A stretch of DNA of 15,686 nucleotides from an uncultured Clostridia bacterium (GCA_949746285.1 CATJZH010000152.1:1-15686); one strand, 5' to 3'; positions 1-7,665 are shown, numbered from the stretch's first letter. Translations and numbers: made by a program. Notes: a model not told the origin generated them from the sequence alone.

Positions 1-1200
1 AATTTATTTATTCTTTTTTTATATCAATTATTTTTATATCAATTACAACATCTTCTTTAGCATATTTTATACCTACTTGGTCTGAATTAGACACTACTGA
101 AGTTAACTCAGATACTACTGATAACTTTTTAAATATAGAATCTGAAAGTGCAATTTTAATTGAACAAACAACTCGGTGAAGTTCTTTTCGAAAAAAACTC
201 ACATGAACAATTAAGACCTGCTAGTGTTACAAAAGTAATGTCTATTCTTTTAATTATGGAAGCACTAGACAGAGGTGATATTACCTTAGAAACACAAGTA
301 CCTTGTAGCGAAAAAGCTTCCTCAATGGGTGGTTCTCAAATATGGTTAGATAGTACAGAAACTTTATCTGTCAATGAAATGCTAAAAGCAATCTGTGTTG
401 TTAGTGCAAATGATTGTACAGTTGCAATGGCAGAATATTTAGCTGGAAGCGAAGAACTATTTGTTCAAAAAATGAATGATCGAGCAAAAGAGCTTGGAAT
501 GAATGATACAACATTTAAAAATTGTCATGGTATTGATGAAGATGGACATCTAACTTCAAGTTATGATATTAGTTTAATGTCTAAAGAATTGTTACAAAAC
601 CATCCTAATATTACTAATTATACTAAAATCTGGATGGATAGTCTTCGTGATGGTAGCTCAGAGTTAGTAAATACTAATAAATTAATTAGAACTTATGATG
701 GTGCAACAGGATTAAAAACTGGTTCTACTTCTTTAGCATTATATAATTTATCTGCTAGTGCCACTAGAGATGGTTTATCTTTAATTGCTGTTGTTTTAAG
801 AGCACCTACTCCTAAAATTCGTTTTTCTGAAGCAAAGTTGTTGTTAGATTATGGTTTTAGTACTTATAGTTTCAAAAAAATTGCAACAAAAAATGATATA
901 CTTCAAAGTGTAAATGTAAATAAAGGCACTCAAAATAATGTTAATATTATGTTTGAAAATGATAGTGGAGTTTTAATTAAAAAAAGCAATTCTTCAGAAG
1001 TAAAACAAGAATTAATTTTGAATGAAAATATTGAAGCTCCAATCAATAAGAATGATGTATTAGGAACTATGAATTATTACATAAATGACAATTTAGTTTC
1101 TTCTGTTAATTTAGTTGCTGAAAATGAAATAAGCAAAAAAACACTTTTTAATACTTTTAACTATATTTCATCAAATTGGATAAATTTATTCAGAAAATAA
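1..1200 (+). CDS. dacF: D-alanyl-D-alanine carboxypeptidase (DacF/PBP5 type), 5' end outside window, +1 frameshift at 174
   Basis: Trims the terminal D-alanine from peptidoglycan stem peptides outside the membrane. The serine-peptidase S11 motifs are all present: SVTK (223-234, nucleophile Ser and Lys), SAN (403-411) and KTG (715-723), followed by a PBP5-type C-terminal domain and a short amphipathic end that may touch the membrane. The open frame starts before the window: frame 3 reads from base 3 through a signal peptide (FISIIFISITTSSLA) and a short linker to AILIEQTT, then meets CGG TGA at 174. Skipping C174 gives GGT GAA GTT CTT and continues directly as GEVLFEKN, which is the normal family sequence (usually TTGxVLYEKN). 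A TTG at 160 would only give a truncated protein without signal peptide, so I reject it as the start. The gene is otherwise intact to TAA at 1198, so this is either a real recoding site or an assembly error, not a decayed gene. Function is certain from the motifs; only the frameshift reading is inferred. Confidence 0.9.
174..177 (+). other. CGGT quadruplet, putative +1 frameshift site read as Gly
   Basis: The reading frame is ...GAA CAA ACA ACT CGG TGA. Dropping the C of CGG gives ACT GGT GAA GTT, restoring the conserved TTGEVLFEKN of S11 carboxypeptidases. Without the shift translation stops at the next codon. It is one of three such sites in the window, all CGGN. Confidence 0.6.
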
Positions 1201-1235
1201 TATTAAGCAAATTCCAGAGAATTCGCTATTATACA

Positions 1236-1294
1236 AAAAATCTAGGATTTGAAATACATTCTTTTATAGAACACATTTCAAATCCTAGATTTTT
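1236..1294. terminator. Bidirectional terminator between dacF and rpmE
   Basis: A perfect 20-bp stem (1236-1255 with 1275-1294) around a 19-base loop, with A-tract on the left and T-tract on the right, so it can end transcription of the two convergent genes from either side. Confidence 0.85.
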
Positions 1295-1324
1295 ATTGCG
1301 CAATAAATTTTATATTTAGATCTT

Positions 1325-1525
1325 TTAAGCAAGACCATATTTTTTCTTAAATTTATCTGCTCTACCACCAGTAGTATTTTGTTTTAAGCTTCCTGTCCAA
1401 TATGGATGACATTTAGAGCAAACATCAACTTTCATTTCAGGTTTAGTTGAATTTGTTTCAATTACATTTCCACAAGCACATATTATTTTAGAAGCTACAT
1501 AGTTTGGTTGTATCTCTTTTTTCAT
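1325..1525 (-). CDS. rpmE: 50S ribosomal protein L31, zinc-binding type
   Basis: A component of the large ribosomal subunit at the intersubunit bridge. The 66-aa sequence begins MKKEIQPNY (family MKKxIHPxY), carries the zinc cysteines as C16-x-C18 and C36-x-x-C39, and ends with the typical RADKFKKKYG motif, so it is the C+ (zinc) form. I place the start at the ATG at 1525, with AGGTG six bases upstream. The in-frame GTG nine bases earlier lies inside that ribosome binding site and is unlikely to be used. It has its own promoter (1567-1595) and shares the terminator at 1236-1294 with dacF. Nothing is unusual about it. Confidence 0.97.
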   Translation of the reverse strand: MKKEIQPNYVASKIICACGNVIETNSTKPEMKVDVCSKCHPYWTGSLKQNTTGGRADKFKKKYGLA

Positions 1526-1566
1526 GTAATTCACCTCTTTCTTACATTTTTAAAACAATCTTATAT

Positions 1567-1595
1567 ATAATAACATATTATATTTTCTATTTCAA
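1567..1595 (-). promoter_or_regulatory. Sigma-A-type promoter of rpmE
   Basis: On the minus strand TTGAAA, 17-base spacer, TATTAT, about 42 bases upstream of the rpmE start codon. It overlaps the end of the upstream reading frame only slightly. Confidence 0.65.
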
Positions 1596-1602
1596 GTATT
1601 TT

Positions 1603-1947
1603 TTAAAATGTTACAACAAAATCAGTATATTTATAAGTTTTCCTTTCCTCATCTTGAGTTTCTTCTGAAGTCTTGTTTTTTGATTCTGTATTTCTTTGGT
1701 TTTTTTCCTGTTTATCTATTACAGTAGTATTTTGTGTAAGTGAATTTTCTATTTTGTTACTGCTTTTTGATTCTACTTTATTTTCTTCTTTATCGATTCT
1801 TATGGAATCTAAAACTGTATTTCCATCATTAGCTCTTTTTAAATTACTTTCTAATGAATGTCTATTTACAAGTTTTGCCATTAAATTAAATATACATGCA
1901 ATAATACATACTGCTAGTAAAATCTTTTTCCACATTTTGGCTAGCAT
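1603..1947 (-). CDS. Small membrane-anchored protein of unknown function
   Basis: I do not recognise a family. The 114-aa product has one N-terminal membrane segment (about residues 7-27, with two Cys) preceded by basic residues. An Asn/Ser/Lys/Glu-rich, low-complexity hydrophilic stretch (about 30-105) follows, then a short C-terminal TDFVVTF. This predicts a single-span protein with its bulk on the outer face of the membrane. The ATG at 1947 follows a strong ribosome binding site (AAGGAAGGAG), and a good promoter lies at 1982-2011. It sits between rpmE and rpmB but is transcribed with rpmE's orientation. The strong expression signals argue that it is a real gene although composition alone would be weak evidence. 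Confidence 0.75.
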   Translation of the reverse strand: MLAKMWKKILLAVCIIACIFNLMAKLVNRHSLESNLKRANDGNTVLDSIRIDKEENKVESKSSNKIENSLTQNTTVIDKQEKNQRNTESKNKTSEETQDEERKTYKYTDFVVTF

Positions 1948-1981
1948 AATATTCTCCTTCCTTAAATACTACTACCTTTTT

Positions 1982-2011
1982 ATTATACTATATTTCTTGC
2001 ACAAAAGTCAA
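1982..2011 (-). promoter_or_regulatory. Sigma-A-type promoter of the 1603-1947 gene
   Basis: Minus strand TTGACT, 18-base spacer, TATAAT, followed 34 bases later by the start codon with a strong ribosome binding site. Confidence 0.75.
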
Positions 2012-2046
2012 TATTGCACTTTTTTTCATTTTTTTAAATTTTTTAC

Positions 2047-2075
2047 TTGTTTTTTTAAAAAATTTATGTTAGACT
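2047..2075 (+). promoter_or_regulatory. Probable promoter of rpmB with a small palindrome at the start site
   Basis: TTGTTT, 17-base spacer, TAGACT. The -10 overlaps a palindrome GACTAT-TAA-ATAGTC (2072-2086) that could be an operator or a 5' mRNA hairpin; that role is a guess. Confidence 0.45.
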
Positions 2076-2119
2076 ATTAAATAGTCAGTTTATTAAAAAA
2101 AATTGGAGGTGCTTAAGAT

Positions 2120-2320
2120 ATGGCAAAATGTGTAATTTGTGGAAAAGAAACAAGCTTTGGAAAACAACTTAGTATAACTCGTTCACATATAAGTAAAAGA
2201 ACAACTAGAACTGTAAAACCAAATTTAAGAAATGTAAAAGCTATTATTAATGGAGAAGTAAAAAAGGTTTCAGTATGTTCTAAATGTTTACGTTCTGGAA
2301 AAGTTAAAAGAGCTGTTTAA
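2120..2320 (+). CDS. rpmB: 50S ribosomal protein L28
   Basis: A large-subunit ribosomal protein. The 66-aa product starts MAKCVICGKE, contains the RSHISKRTTRTVKPNL segment characteristic of L28, and has two zinc-type pairs, C4-x-x-C7 and C53-x-x-C56. The ribosome binding site GGAGGTG precedes the ATG and a strong terminator follows at 2338-2371. It faces spoVM tail to tail; the rpmB-spoVM neighbourhood is also found in Bacillus subtilis, which supports both calls. Confidence 0.97.
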   Translation: MAKCVICGKETSFGKQLSITRSHISKRTTRTVKPNLRNVKAIINGEVKKVSVCSKCLRSGKVKRAV

Positions 2321-2337
2321 TTTTATAGAAAATATAT

Positions 2338-2371
2338 AAAAAAGTGATGAATTTGAATTCATCACTTTTTT
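2338..2371 (+). terminator. Rho-independent terminator of rpmB (works in both directions)
   Basis: A perfect 16-bp stem (2338-2353 with 2356-2371) closing on two bases, with A-tract before and T-tract after. It lies between convergent rpmB and spoVM and can serve both. Confidence 0.85.
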
Positions 2372-2388
2372 GCGTTTTAATATAATTC

Positions 2389-2466
2389 CTATGTAGATTT
2401 TATTCCGAAAATAAACTTAACAAAACCTCTTAAGAACTTTGGCACTTTCTTAACAACAATCGTCAT
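2389..2466 (-). CDS. spoVM: Stage V sporulation protein M (SpoVM)
   Basis: SpoVM is a tiny amphipathic helix that settles on the positively curved forespore membrane and anchors the SpoIVA ATPase, the base of the spore coat. This frame encodes 25 aa (26 in B. subtilis). Its core KKVPKFLRGFVKFIFG aligns with the B. subtilis core IKLPKFLGGIVRAMLG, including Pro9 at the same position, the KFLxG stretch and the later glycine. The ATG at 2466 has a full AGGAGG six bases upstream, which overlaps the stop codon of the preceding 51-aa gene, so the two are one transcript. Its position beside rpmB is the conserved one. It is too short for most gene finders. Confidence 0.88.
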   Translation of the reverse strand: MTIVVKKVPKFLRGFVKFIFGIKST

Positions 2467-2476
2467 ATTTAACCTC

Positions 2477-2632
2477 CTATTTACCTAGTAAAAATTTTAT
2501 GCCTCCGATTAGTAGTCCTATTCCCATAATAAATATCCAGGCAATTGGAGGAAGAAAAATTACTAATAAAATTCCAATACCAAGACCAATTAGTATCCCC
2601 GATATTATCTTTTTAAATTTACAAAAAAACAT
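2477..2632 (-). CDS. 51-aa hydrophobic protein upstream of spoVM
   Basis: I do not recognise the family. After a basic start (MFFCKFKK) nearly the whole chain is hydrophobic: a Gly-rich helix (GILIGLGIGILLVIF), a Pro-Pro turn near residues 28-29, then a second helix (IAWIFIMGIGLLIGG) ending KFLLGK. This looks like a membrane hairpin with glycine-zipper packing. The start has AGGAGG ten bases upstream, and the stop TAG is part of the spoVM ribosome binding site, so it is translated just before SpoVM. Linkage suggests a role in sporulation or in the forespore membrane, but that is inference only. The complete lack of stops, the codon use and both ribosome binding sites make it a convincing gene. 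Confidence 0.75.
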   Translation of the reverse strand: MFFCKFKKIISGILIGLGIGILLVIFLPPIAWIFIMGIGLLIGGIKFLLGK

Positions 2633-2689
2633 TTACTACTTCCTCCTTTTATATATAATATTAACTATAAACTTATTATGTGATTATAA

Positions 2690-2728
2690 AAAAACACTTT
2701 AAACATAATTTATGTTTAAAGTGTTTTT
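2690..2728 (-). terminator. Terminator of the 2734-3180 gene
   Basis: A perfect 18-bp stem (2690-2707 with 2711-2728) with a 3-base loop, immediately after the stop codon at 2734 and followed on the minus strand by a T-run. Confidence 0.85.
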
Positions 2729-2733
2729 TATTT

Positions 2734-3180
2734 TTATTCGTCATCCTCATCATCTTCATCTAATTCATCTTCTTTAAAATCGTCCATTTCAAAAGAGCAA
2801 TGTAAACAATCTCCATCTACACATCCATCACAATAATCATTTTCTTCCATTACTGCTCCACCAATGTAAGCTATATCTTCTAGCAAATCTAAAGTCTCAC
2901 ATTCACTAAGCACTTCTCCATCTACTTTAATTTCTGAAATTTCAAAATCTTCAATATTATCTTCTATTTTAAATCTTATTATAACAATACATGGATTATC
3001 ATCACACATTGCTTCCCCTGTAAAGTCTACATATACTTGCTCTTGCTCTTTAAAAACATTATAATTTATATTATCAAAAAAAGATTCAAAAAGCTCTCCT
3101 ATTTTAAAATCTGGTATAGCATTAAATTCTCCATTACAGATTAAACCTATATATTTATCATCTGTTACATTTTCATTCAT
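2734..3180 (-). CDS. Acidic, cysteine-containing protein of unknown function
   Basis: No family recognised. The 148-aa product has a mixed alpha/beta N-terminal part (about 1-105) rich in alternating hydrophobic strands (for example CIVIIRFKI). A cysteine cluster follows near residues 117-128 with spacing C-x2-C-x4-C-x2-C, ending in a run of Asp/Glu (about 137-148). The cluster could hold a metal ion. There is no signal peptide or membrane segment, so it is probably cytoplasmic. The ATG at 3180 follows AAGGAG by 8 bases, and the gene has its own terminator, so it is probably a single-gene unit. A TATAAT lies at 3214-3219 on the minus strand, but I see no convincing -35 at the right distance. 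Confidence 0.75.
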   Translation of the reverse strand: MNENVTDDKYIGLICNGEFNAIPDFKIGELFESFFDNINYNVFKEQEQVYVDFTGEAMCDDNPCIVIIRFKIEDNIEDFEISEIKVDGEVLSECETLDLLEDIAYIGGAVMEENDYCDGCVDGDCLHCSFEMDDFKEDELDEDDEDDE

Positions 3181-3264
3181 ACAATAAACTCCTTCTATTT
3201 TGCAAATTTTCTAATTATACTAACACAAAAAGCAAACTTATTCAAGTATTATATATTTATTGTT

Positions 3265-4326
3265 CTATTCCTTATCTCTTTTATCTTTTAAGTTTTTTAT
3301 TTCTAAACTTGGAAAAGCATCCATTAATCTATTTTTTAATATAGACTTTTTCTTAAAACTTTCTTTTATTTGTTTTGTAAATTCTTCTGAAGTCATTTTT
3401 ATATTTTCTAATGTATTATCTATTCTATCTTTTGATAGTTGCTCAAAAAACTCTTTTTTATTTTTTACTATACTTGATAAAATTTGTTTTTGCTCTTTTT
3501 GTTTTAATTCATATTCGGCTCTTTTCATTTTTACTTTTGAGTTTAGTTTTTCTCTACTTTCAATTATTTTATTATTTAAAGCAATTCTTTGTTTATTTAT
3601 TTTTTCAGCTAATTCTTTAGGCGTTTCTAATATAGTAGTTGATACTTTTTTTCTAGTATACCTTACTTTTCTTTGGAATTTTAATTCTTTAAGTTTTAAT
3701 CTTCTTCCGAATACTATAACATTTGAACTTGCTCTCATTAAAGCTTCTTCAGTTTTGTCTTTTACTTTTGCCCCTATTTCTTCTGTTCTGTCTCTACTTG
3801 AATCAACTTCTCCTTTAAAACTTAAAATTATTCTAAAAGAAACTATAAAATCTATAATAAATCCAATAGACAAAATAGTTGTAATAATATGTCTATATAA
3901 ATCTGGTATACTTAAATAAATATTTTCAAAAAAAGGATTTATAATACATAAAATTGATGAGCCTGCAATTCCAAAAGGAAGTAATGTTTCTAAACAAATT
4001 CTTCCATTTATATTGAATTTTCTATTTCTATAATCCCACCATCTTGCATTAAATAACTTTTCCATAACATAACTTGTTAAATATTCTAAAGTCCCACAAA
4101 TTACTGTTGATAAAACAAATAAAGCTGGTATATCATCTGTATATCCTTTAAGCAATATTGTAATTATAACAACACCAACTCCATATACAGGACAGTATGG
4201 TCCTATTAAAAATCCTCTATTTACAAATTTCTTTACATTTAATATTCCCCCAACAGATTCCATAAACCATCCTGCAAAAGAATATGTAAAAAATAGTAAA
4301 ACATATAATTCTATATTTTGTAACAT
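3265..4326 (-). CDS. CmpB-type multi-span membrane protein (annotated as putative ABC transporter permease)
   Basis: The N-terminal part (about residues 1-170) has five or six membrane helices. It contains the conserved segments of the family that Pfam calls ABC_trans_CmpB: RGFLIGPYCPVYGVG (37-51), EYLTSYVMEKLFNARWWDY (81-99) and NGRICLETLLPFG (107-119). The permease name is historical; no transport partner is encoded nearby and the true role is unknown. The C-terminal part (about 172-353) is a long, highly charged Lys/Glu region likely to form coiled coil in the cytoplasm, which makes this copy longer than the membrane domain alone. The start ATG follows AAAGGAG by 5 bases, and a promoter (4361-4389) lies just upstream. 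Confidence 0.85.
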   Translation of the reverse strand: MLQNIELYVLLFFTYSFAGWFMESVGGILNVKKFVNRGFLIGPYCPVYGVGVVIITILLKGYTDDIPALFVLSTVICGTLEYLTSYVMEKLFNARWWDYRNRKFNINGRICLETLLPFGIAGSSILCIINPFFENIYLSIPDLYRHIITTILSIGFIIDFIVSFRIILSFKGEVDSSRDRTEEIGAKVKDKTEEALMRASSNVIVFGRRLKLKELKFQRKVRYTRKKVSTTILETPKELAEKINKQRIALNNKIIESREKLNSKVKMKRAEYELKQKEQKQILSSIVKNKKEFFEQLSKDRIDNTLENIKMTSEEFTKQIKESFKKKSILKNRLMDAFPSLEIKNLKDKRDKE

Positions 4327-4360
4327 ATTTGCTCCTTTATAATAAATCTTATACTTTTAA

Positions 4361-4389
4361 AATATACCACAAACTTTAGATTTATACAA
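4361..4389 (-). promoter_or_regulatory. Promoter of the CmpB-type gene
   Basis: Minus strand TTGTAT, 17-base spacer, TATATT, ending 35 bases before the start codon; the -35 abuts the stop codon of the AlkD-like gene. Confidence 0.6.
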
Positions 4390-5082
4390 TTATTTTCTTT
4401 TCATAGTACGTAATAATTCTTTTTGTTTGCTATCTATTCTATAAGATTCTATCATTTTTTGTAGAGTTTTATTAAATGTAAATTTATCTAAATTGTTTTT
4501 TCCTCTTAAATATTTTAATGCTTTATTATTATACTTTATGCCTATTTCTGCTAAAGTCCAAGCTACCCCCATTTTTACATAGTATCCTTCATGTTTTATA
4601 TTATCCAACTCTTCTAATACTTTATCTACATATTCATCATTTATAAAATAATCTAACATAGAAGTTACTGCAAAACGAACTTCAAATTCTTTTTCAGATT
4701 TTGTATATGGTAAAATAAAATTCCAATACTCTTCTAAATCTTGGTCTTTTATTTTTAGTGTCGGAACAAAAGTATCGTTTATTGCCCAACTATCTATTTT
4801 AGGAATAAATTTTTTTATATAAATTTCTTTTTCTTTTAAATCTTTTTTACTATAAGCAATAATTAATCCCTGTAGTAGAACCTCTTCAAAATATATTGTA
4901 TTATCTCTTTTTACAAATTCATCCCAGTCATTATTTTCTTTTAATATTTGTTTTGCTAACTTTCTCAAAATTGGTACACGTATGCCTAACATTTCTTTAT
5001 TTGTATCTGGGCATAATTTTGAATTAAACTCTTTATACTCGTCGTCTTTTAAATTTACTAATTTTCCTATATATTTATCCAT
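4390..5082 (-). CDS. DNA alkylation repair protein, AlkD-like HEAT-repeat family
   Basis: AlkD-type enzymes are HEAT-repeat DNA glycosylases that remove positively charged alkylated bases. The roughly 230-aa chain is all-helical and has the family landmarks MLGIRVPILRKLAK, DSWAINDTF, EVRFAVTSMLDYF and YYVKMGVAWTLAE, the last two covering the region with the catalytic Asp and DNA-contacting Trp/Arg in characterised members. I start at the ATG at 5082, five bases after AGGAG. The upstream in-frame TTG at 5094 has no ribosome binding site of its own. It has its own promoter at 5126-5154. Substrate range is not readable from sequence, and many family members are uncharacterised. Confidence 0.88.
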   Translation of the reverse strand: MDKYIGKLVNLKDDEYKEFNSKLCPDTNKEMLGIRVPILRKLAKQILKENNDWDEFVKRDNTIYFEEVLLQGLIIAYSKKDLKEKEIYIKKFIPKIDSWAINDTFVPTLKIKDQDLEEYWNFILPYTKSEKEFEVRFAVTSMLDYFINDEYVDKVLEELDNIKHEGYYVKMGVAWTLAEIGIKYNNKALKYLRGKNNLDKFTFNKTLQKMIESYRIDSKQKELLRTMKRK

Positions 5083-5125
5083 ATCTCTCCTCAATTACTA
5101 CGCATCTTAAAGAACTTATGTTTGT

Positions 5126-5154
5126 ATACTAACATACTAATTTATTTTCGTCAA
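5126..5154 (-). promoter_or_regulatory. Promoter of the AlkD-like gene
   Basis: Minus strand TTGACG, 17-base spacer, TAGTAT, in the gap between the patatin-like gene and the AlkD-like gene. Confidence 0.65.
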
Positions 5155-6018
5155 CTACATTATATTTAATTTCTTTTTTATTTCAAATATTTTTTTCTTA
5201 GTTTGATTATATCCATTTTGGTACAACTTATCCATTTTACTTGTCTCTAATAATCCTACTGAAGGCTCTTCTATTTTTAATAAATAGTCAGCACCACTCC
5301 ATTCATACTTATATAATTCATTACATATTATAGAAAAAGATTTGTTTAATACCTCATAAATATTATTACAACATTTTTTAGGCATTTCTTCTATAAATAC
5401 TATACTTAATACTTTATCTGCTCCTGCTCTTTTGGTTTCTCTCCATGGTAGATTTTCAGCTATTCCCCCATCTACTAAAAGATTGTTTCCAATTCTACAT
5501 GGTGAAAATATTCCTGGATAACTACAGCTTGCTTGTACTGCACTTCCTATATCTACATCATTTATGTATTCTATTTCATCAGTTTTATTTTTTAATATAT
5601 TATTTGAAAATACATATAATTTTTCATTTGATATGTTTACTGCTGGTATTAATAATGGCATTTTGATTTGTTTTATATTTTGTATTCCTTTTTTATTGCA
5701 TACTTCATTTATCAATTTCTTAATTGTAATTCCACTATTTAAGCCGTCAACTACTAATCCTTTTCCTTGTATAATATTTTTTATTAACTTTTTTACATTT
5801 CTAAAATCAACATATTTAATTGATTTTGCATATTTTTTAAATATATTATAAATCTCATCTGTGTTATATCCACAAGCATATAATGTGGCAACTATACTTC
5901 CTGATGAAGTTCCTGAAATATAATCAAACTTAATTCCTGCTTCATCCAAAGCTTTTATTGCTCCTATATGTGAAACACCTTTTATGCCTCCTCCTGATAG
6001 ACTTAAACCTAATTTCAT
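5155..6018 (-). CDS. Patatin-like phospholipase (RssA/YlbK type)
   Basis: A predicted serine acyl-hydrolase with a Ser-Asp dyad. All family motifs are visible: the oxyanion loop GGGIKG (9-14), nucleophile elbow GTSSG with Ser38, and DGG with Asp183 followed by ENLP. At 287 aa it matches the usual short bacterial patatins, with no signal peptide and no extra domains. Substrate is not known for this subgroup; lysophospholipids or other membrane lipids are the usual suggestion. The start ATG at 6018 follows GGGTGG. The downstream AlkD-like gene has its own promoter in the 70-base gap, so the two need not be one operon. Confidence 0.92.
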   Translation of the reverse strand: MKLGLSLSGGGIKGVSHIGAIKALDEAGIKFDYISGTSSGSIVATLYACGYNTDEIYNIFKKYAKSIKYVDFRNVKKLIKNIIQGKGLVVDGLNSGITIKKLINEVCNKKGIQNIKQIKMPLLIPAVNISNEKLYVFSNNILKNKTDEIEYINDVDIGSAVQASCSYPGIFSPCRIGNNLLVDGGIAENLPWRETKRAGADKVLSIVFIEEMPKKCCNNIYEVLNKSFSIICNELYKYEWSGADYLLKIEEPSVGLLETSKMDKLYQNGYNQTKKKIFEIKKKLNIM

Positions 6019-6033
6019 AAAACCACCCTACAT

Positions 6034-6063
6034 ATACTATTCTTAAGTATATTAAAGTGTTAA
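6034..6063 (-). promoter_or_regulatory. Possible promoter of the patatin-like gene
   Basis: Minus strand TTAACA, 18-base spacer, TAGTAT, 16 bases before the start codon, just after the terminator of the preceding gene. Confidence 0.45.
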
Positions 6064-6069
6064 AAAATA

Positions 6070-6094
6070 AGAGTAGCATTAAACCTGCTACTCT
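6070..6094 (-). terminator. Terminator of the 6119-7600 gene
   Basis: A 9-bp stem (6070-6078 with 6086-6094) with a 7-base loop, followed on the minus strand by TATTTTTT. Confidence 0.8.
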
Positions 6095-6118
6095 ACTATC
6101 TGCATTAATTTTTAATTA

Positions 6119-7600
6119 TTATCTTGTACCATTTGGTGTAACAGATGATAATCCACTCAAAAACATTGCATATTGTGCTAACATTCCAATTAAAGAATTT
6201 GGGTTGTTTTGTGAACTTTCATAAGCATTTTTTAATAATTCTTGGAATAGTTCTCCAAATTGTGCTTCTGTATAATCATTTAATATTAAAGCATTTTCTT
6301 CTGATAAATTTTCTATTTCAACATTATTGTTAAAATTATATGCTAATTCGCATTTAGAAATTTTTATATCCTCATCTTCCATTAACTTTTCTACATCATC
6401 TAACATTATATTCATAACTATATTATTTTCATCTTTTTTCTCTGTTTTTAATACTATTTTATAATCTTCGTCTTCATAATCTTCTGGAGAATATGTTTCT
6501 TCTATATCTGCTTTATCATAAATATTAGCAATTTCTAAAGTAGTTGTTCCTATTTTATTTTCATATTTATTATTAAATTTTATATTAACAGTTTGACCAA
6601 CTTCTTTATCTTCACTTTTAGCAGTATACATTGATAATAATATTGTGCTCTCATCAGGTTTGCTATTATCAACTATGAAATCTATTTTGTTTTCATCTGA
6701 TACTATATCTGTTTTTATAGTTTTAGATTCTTTTTCATATACTGAAATATCTACATTCTTTTCTTCCATGTTTTCTATATCTAATTCAGTTATAATAACA
6801 TCTTCTTTCAATTCTTCTAAAGTTTCTTTACTACTACTTTTTTCATATAATTCTATAAATTCTGGATCGTCAAAAAGTTCTGTAGTAATATTTCTTTCTA
6901 TTTGTGCTATTTCTTTTGTTGTTAATGTAAGTGTATATTTATTTGCTGTTACTTCTTCTCCATTTACATCTGTTTTTACATTTTTTTCCATTTTGTATTT
7001 ACTTTTATCTATTTGCTCATCTATTTTTTTCAAATACTTTTCTTTTAAATTTTCTGCTTTTTTCATATCTTCTTCTGAATAACTAGATTCTAAGAACTCT
7101 AACTTATCTGGTATTTGCTCGATATCTTCTTCATCTAAACCAAATGTTTTAGCCAATTTCTTTAAATCTCTATTCTCTAATGCTAAATACTTTTCATGTA
7201 ATTCATCAATTTGAATTCCTAATGTTTCATTTCCCATTAAAAATTCCATATTAAAATATTCATTTTCTGAATCTGTAACTTTTAATGAAGCGTATTCCTT
7301 TTTGTTTTTTATATCTGTTTTTCCTTCAACAGTAGCTTTCATTTCTTTTCCATTAGATTCCATTCCAAATTCTAAATTAAATTCTGATGCCTCTTTCGAA
7401 CTTCTTTTCAATAATTCATCTAATGGTTTTACATTTACTTTTTTTAAGCTTTCAATATTATTTGATAAATACTTTTTAAATAATTTTTCTGGTGACTTAA
7501 ATATGTCTGTTGCTGTATAAGCATAAGTTAATCCACAAACAACAAGTACCAAAACTATTAGTATTATTCCAATAATACTTTTGCTCTTTTCTTTTTCCAT
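6119..7600 (-). CDS. Large membrane-anchored extracytoplasmic protein (resembles the DUF6583 group)
   Basis: The 493-aa product starts with MEKEKSKS, one membrane segment (about 9-31), then a long acidic, strand-and-helix ectodomain. Alternating short beta-strand segments such as GKEMKATVEGKTD and NIVMNIMLDD suggest repeated lipoprotein-like sheets, as in other clostridial surface proteins. I believe the layout matches the proteins called DUF6583, but that name is from memory. There is no lipobox (no Cys after the hydrophobic core) and no sortase signal, so it is anchored by its N-terminal helix. The start has GGGAGG about eight bases upstream, and both a promoter and a terminator frame it as a single-gene unit. 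It is divergent from pbp1A, which hints at, but does not prove, a cell-envelope role. Confidence 0.8.
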   Translation of the reverse strand: MEKEKSKSIIGIILIVLVLVVCGLTYAYTATDIFKSPEKLFKKYLSNNIESLKKVNVKPLDELLKRSSKEASEFNLEFGMESNGKEMKATVEGKTDIKNKKEYASLKVTDSENEYFNMEFLMGNETLGIQIDELHEKYLALENRDLKKLAKTFGLDEEDIEQIPDKLEFLESSYSEEDMKKAENLKEKYLKKIDEQIDKSKYKMEKNVKTDVNGEEVTANKYTLTLTTKEIAQIERNITTELFDDPEFIELYEKSSSKETLEELKEDVIITELDIENMEEKNVDISVYEKESKTIKTDIVSDENKIDFIVDNSKPDESTILLSMYTAKSEDKEVGQTVNIKFNNKYENKIGTTTLEIANIYDKADIEETYSPEDYEDEDYKIVLKTEKKDENNIVMNIMLDDVEKLMEDEDIKISKCELAYNFNNNVEIENLSEENALILNDYTEAQFGELFQELLKNAYESSQNNPNSLIGMLAQYAMFLSGLSSVTPNGTR

Positions 7601-7630
7601 TTTATTTCCTCCCCAAATTATTATATTTGC

Positions 7631-7659
7631 ATTATATATGTATATTATACTTTTTTCAA
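7631..7659 (-). promoter_or_regulatory. Promoter of the 6119-7600 gene
   Basis: Minus strand TTGAAA, 17-base spacer, TATAAT: close to consensus, 31 bases from the start codon. Confidence 0.75.
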
Positions 7660-7665
7660 TAGTTC

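Noticed and set aside
160..182. TTG at 160 as the start of the carboxypeptidase
   Set aside because: It has no ribosome binding site and cuts off the signal peptide, which is plainly encoded upstream in frame 3 and joins after a one-base shift.
168..183. A prfB-like programmed shift at CGG TGA
   Set aside because: Only the first site has a stop codon next; the other two do not, and none has a Shine-Dalgarno-like stimulator at the right distance upstream.
1673..2080. Plus-strand frame of 135 residues over the small membrane protein and rpmB leader
   Set aside because: It is a Phe/Leu-rich shadow with no ribosome binding site, and it runs through two promoters.
3260..3919. Long plus-strand frame opposite the CmpB-type gene
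   Set aside because: Its composition (Phe, Leu, Ser) is that of the reverse complement of Lys/Glu-rich coding sequence; the minus strand has the recognisable motifs and expression signals.
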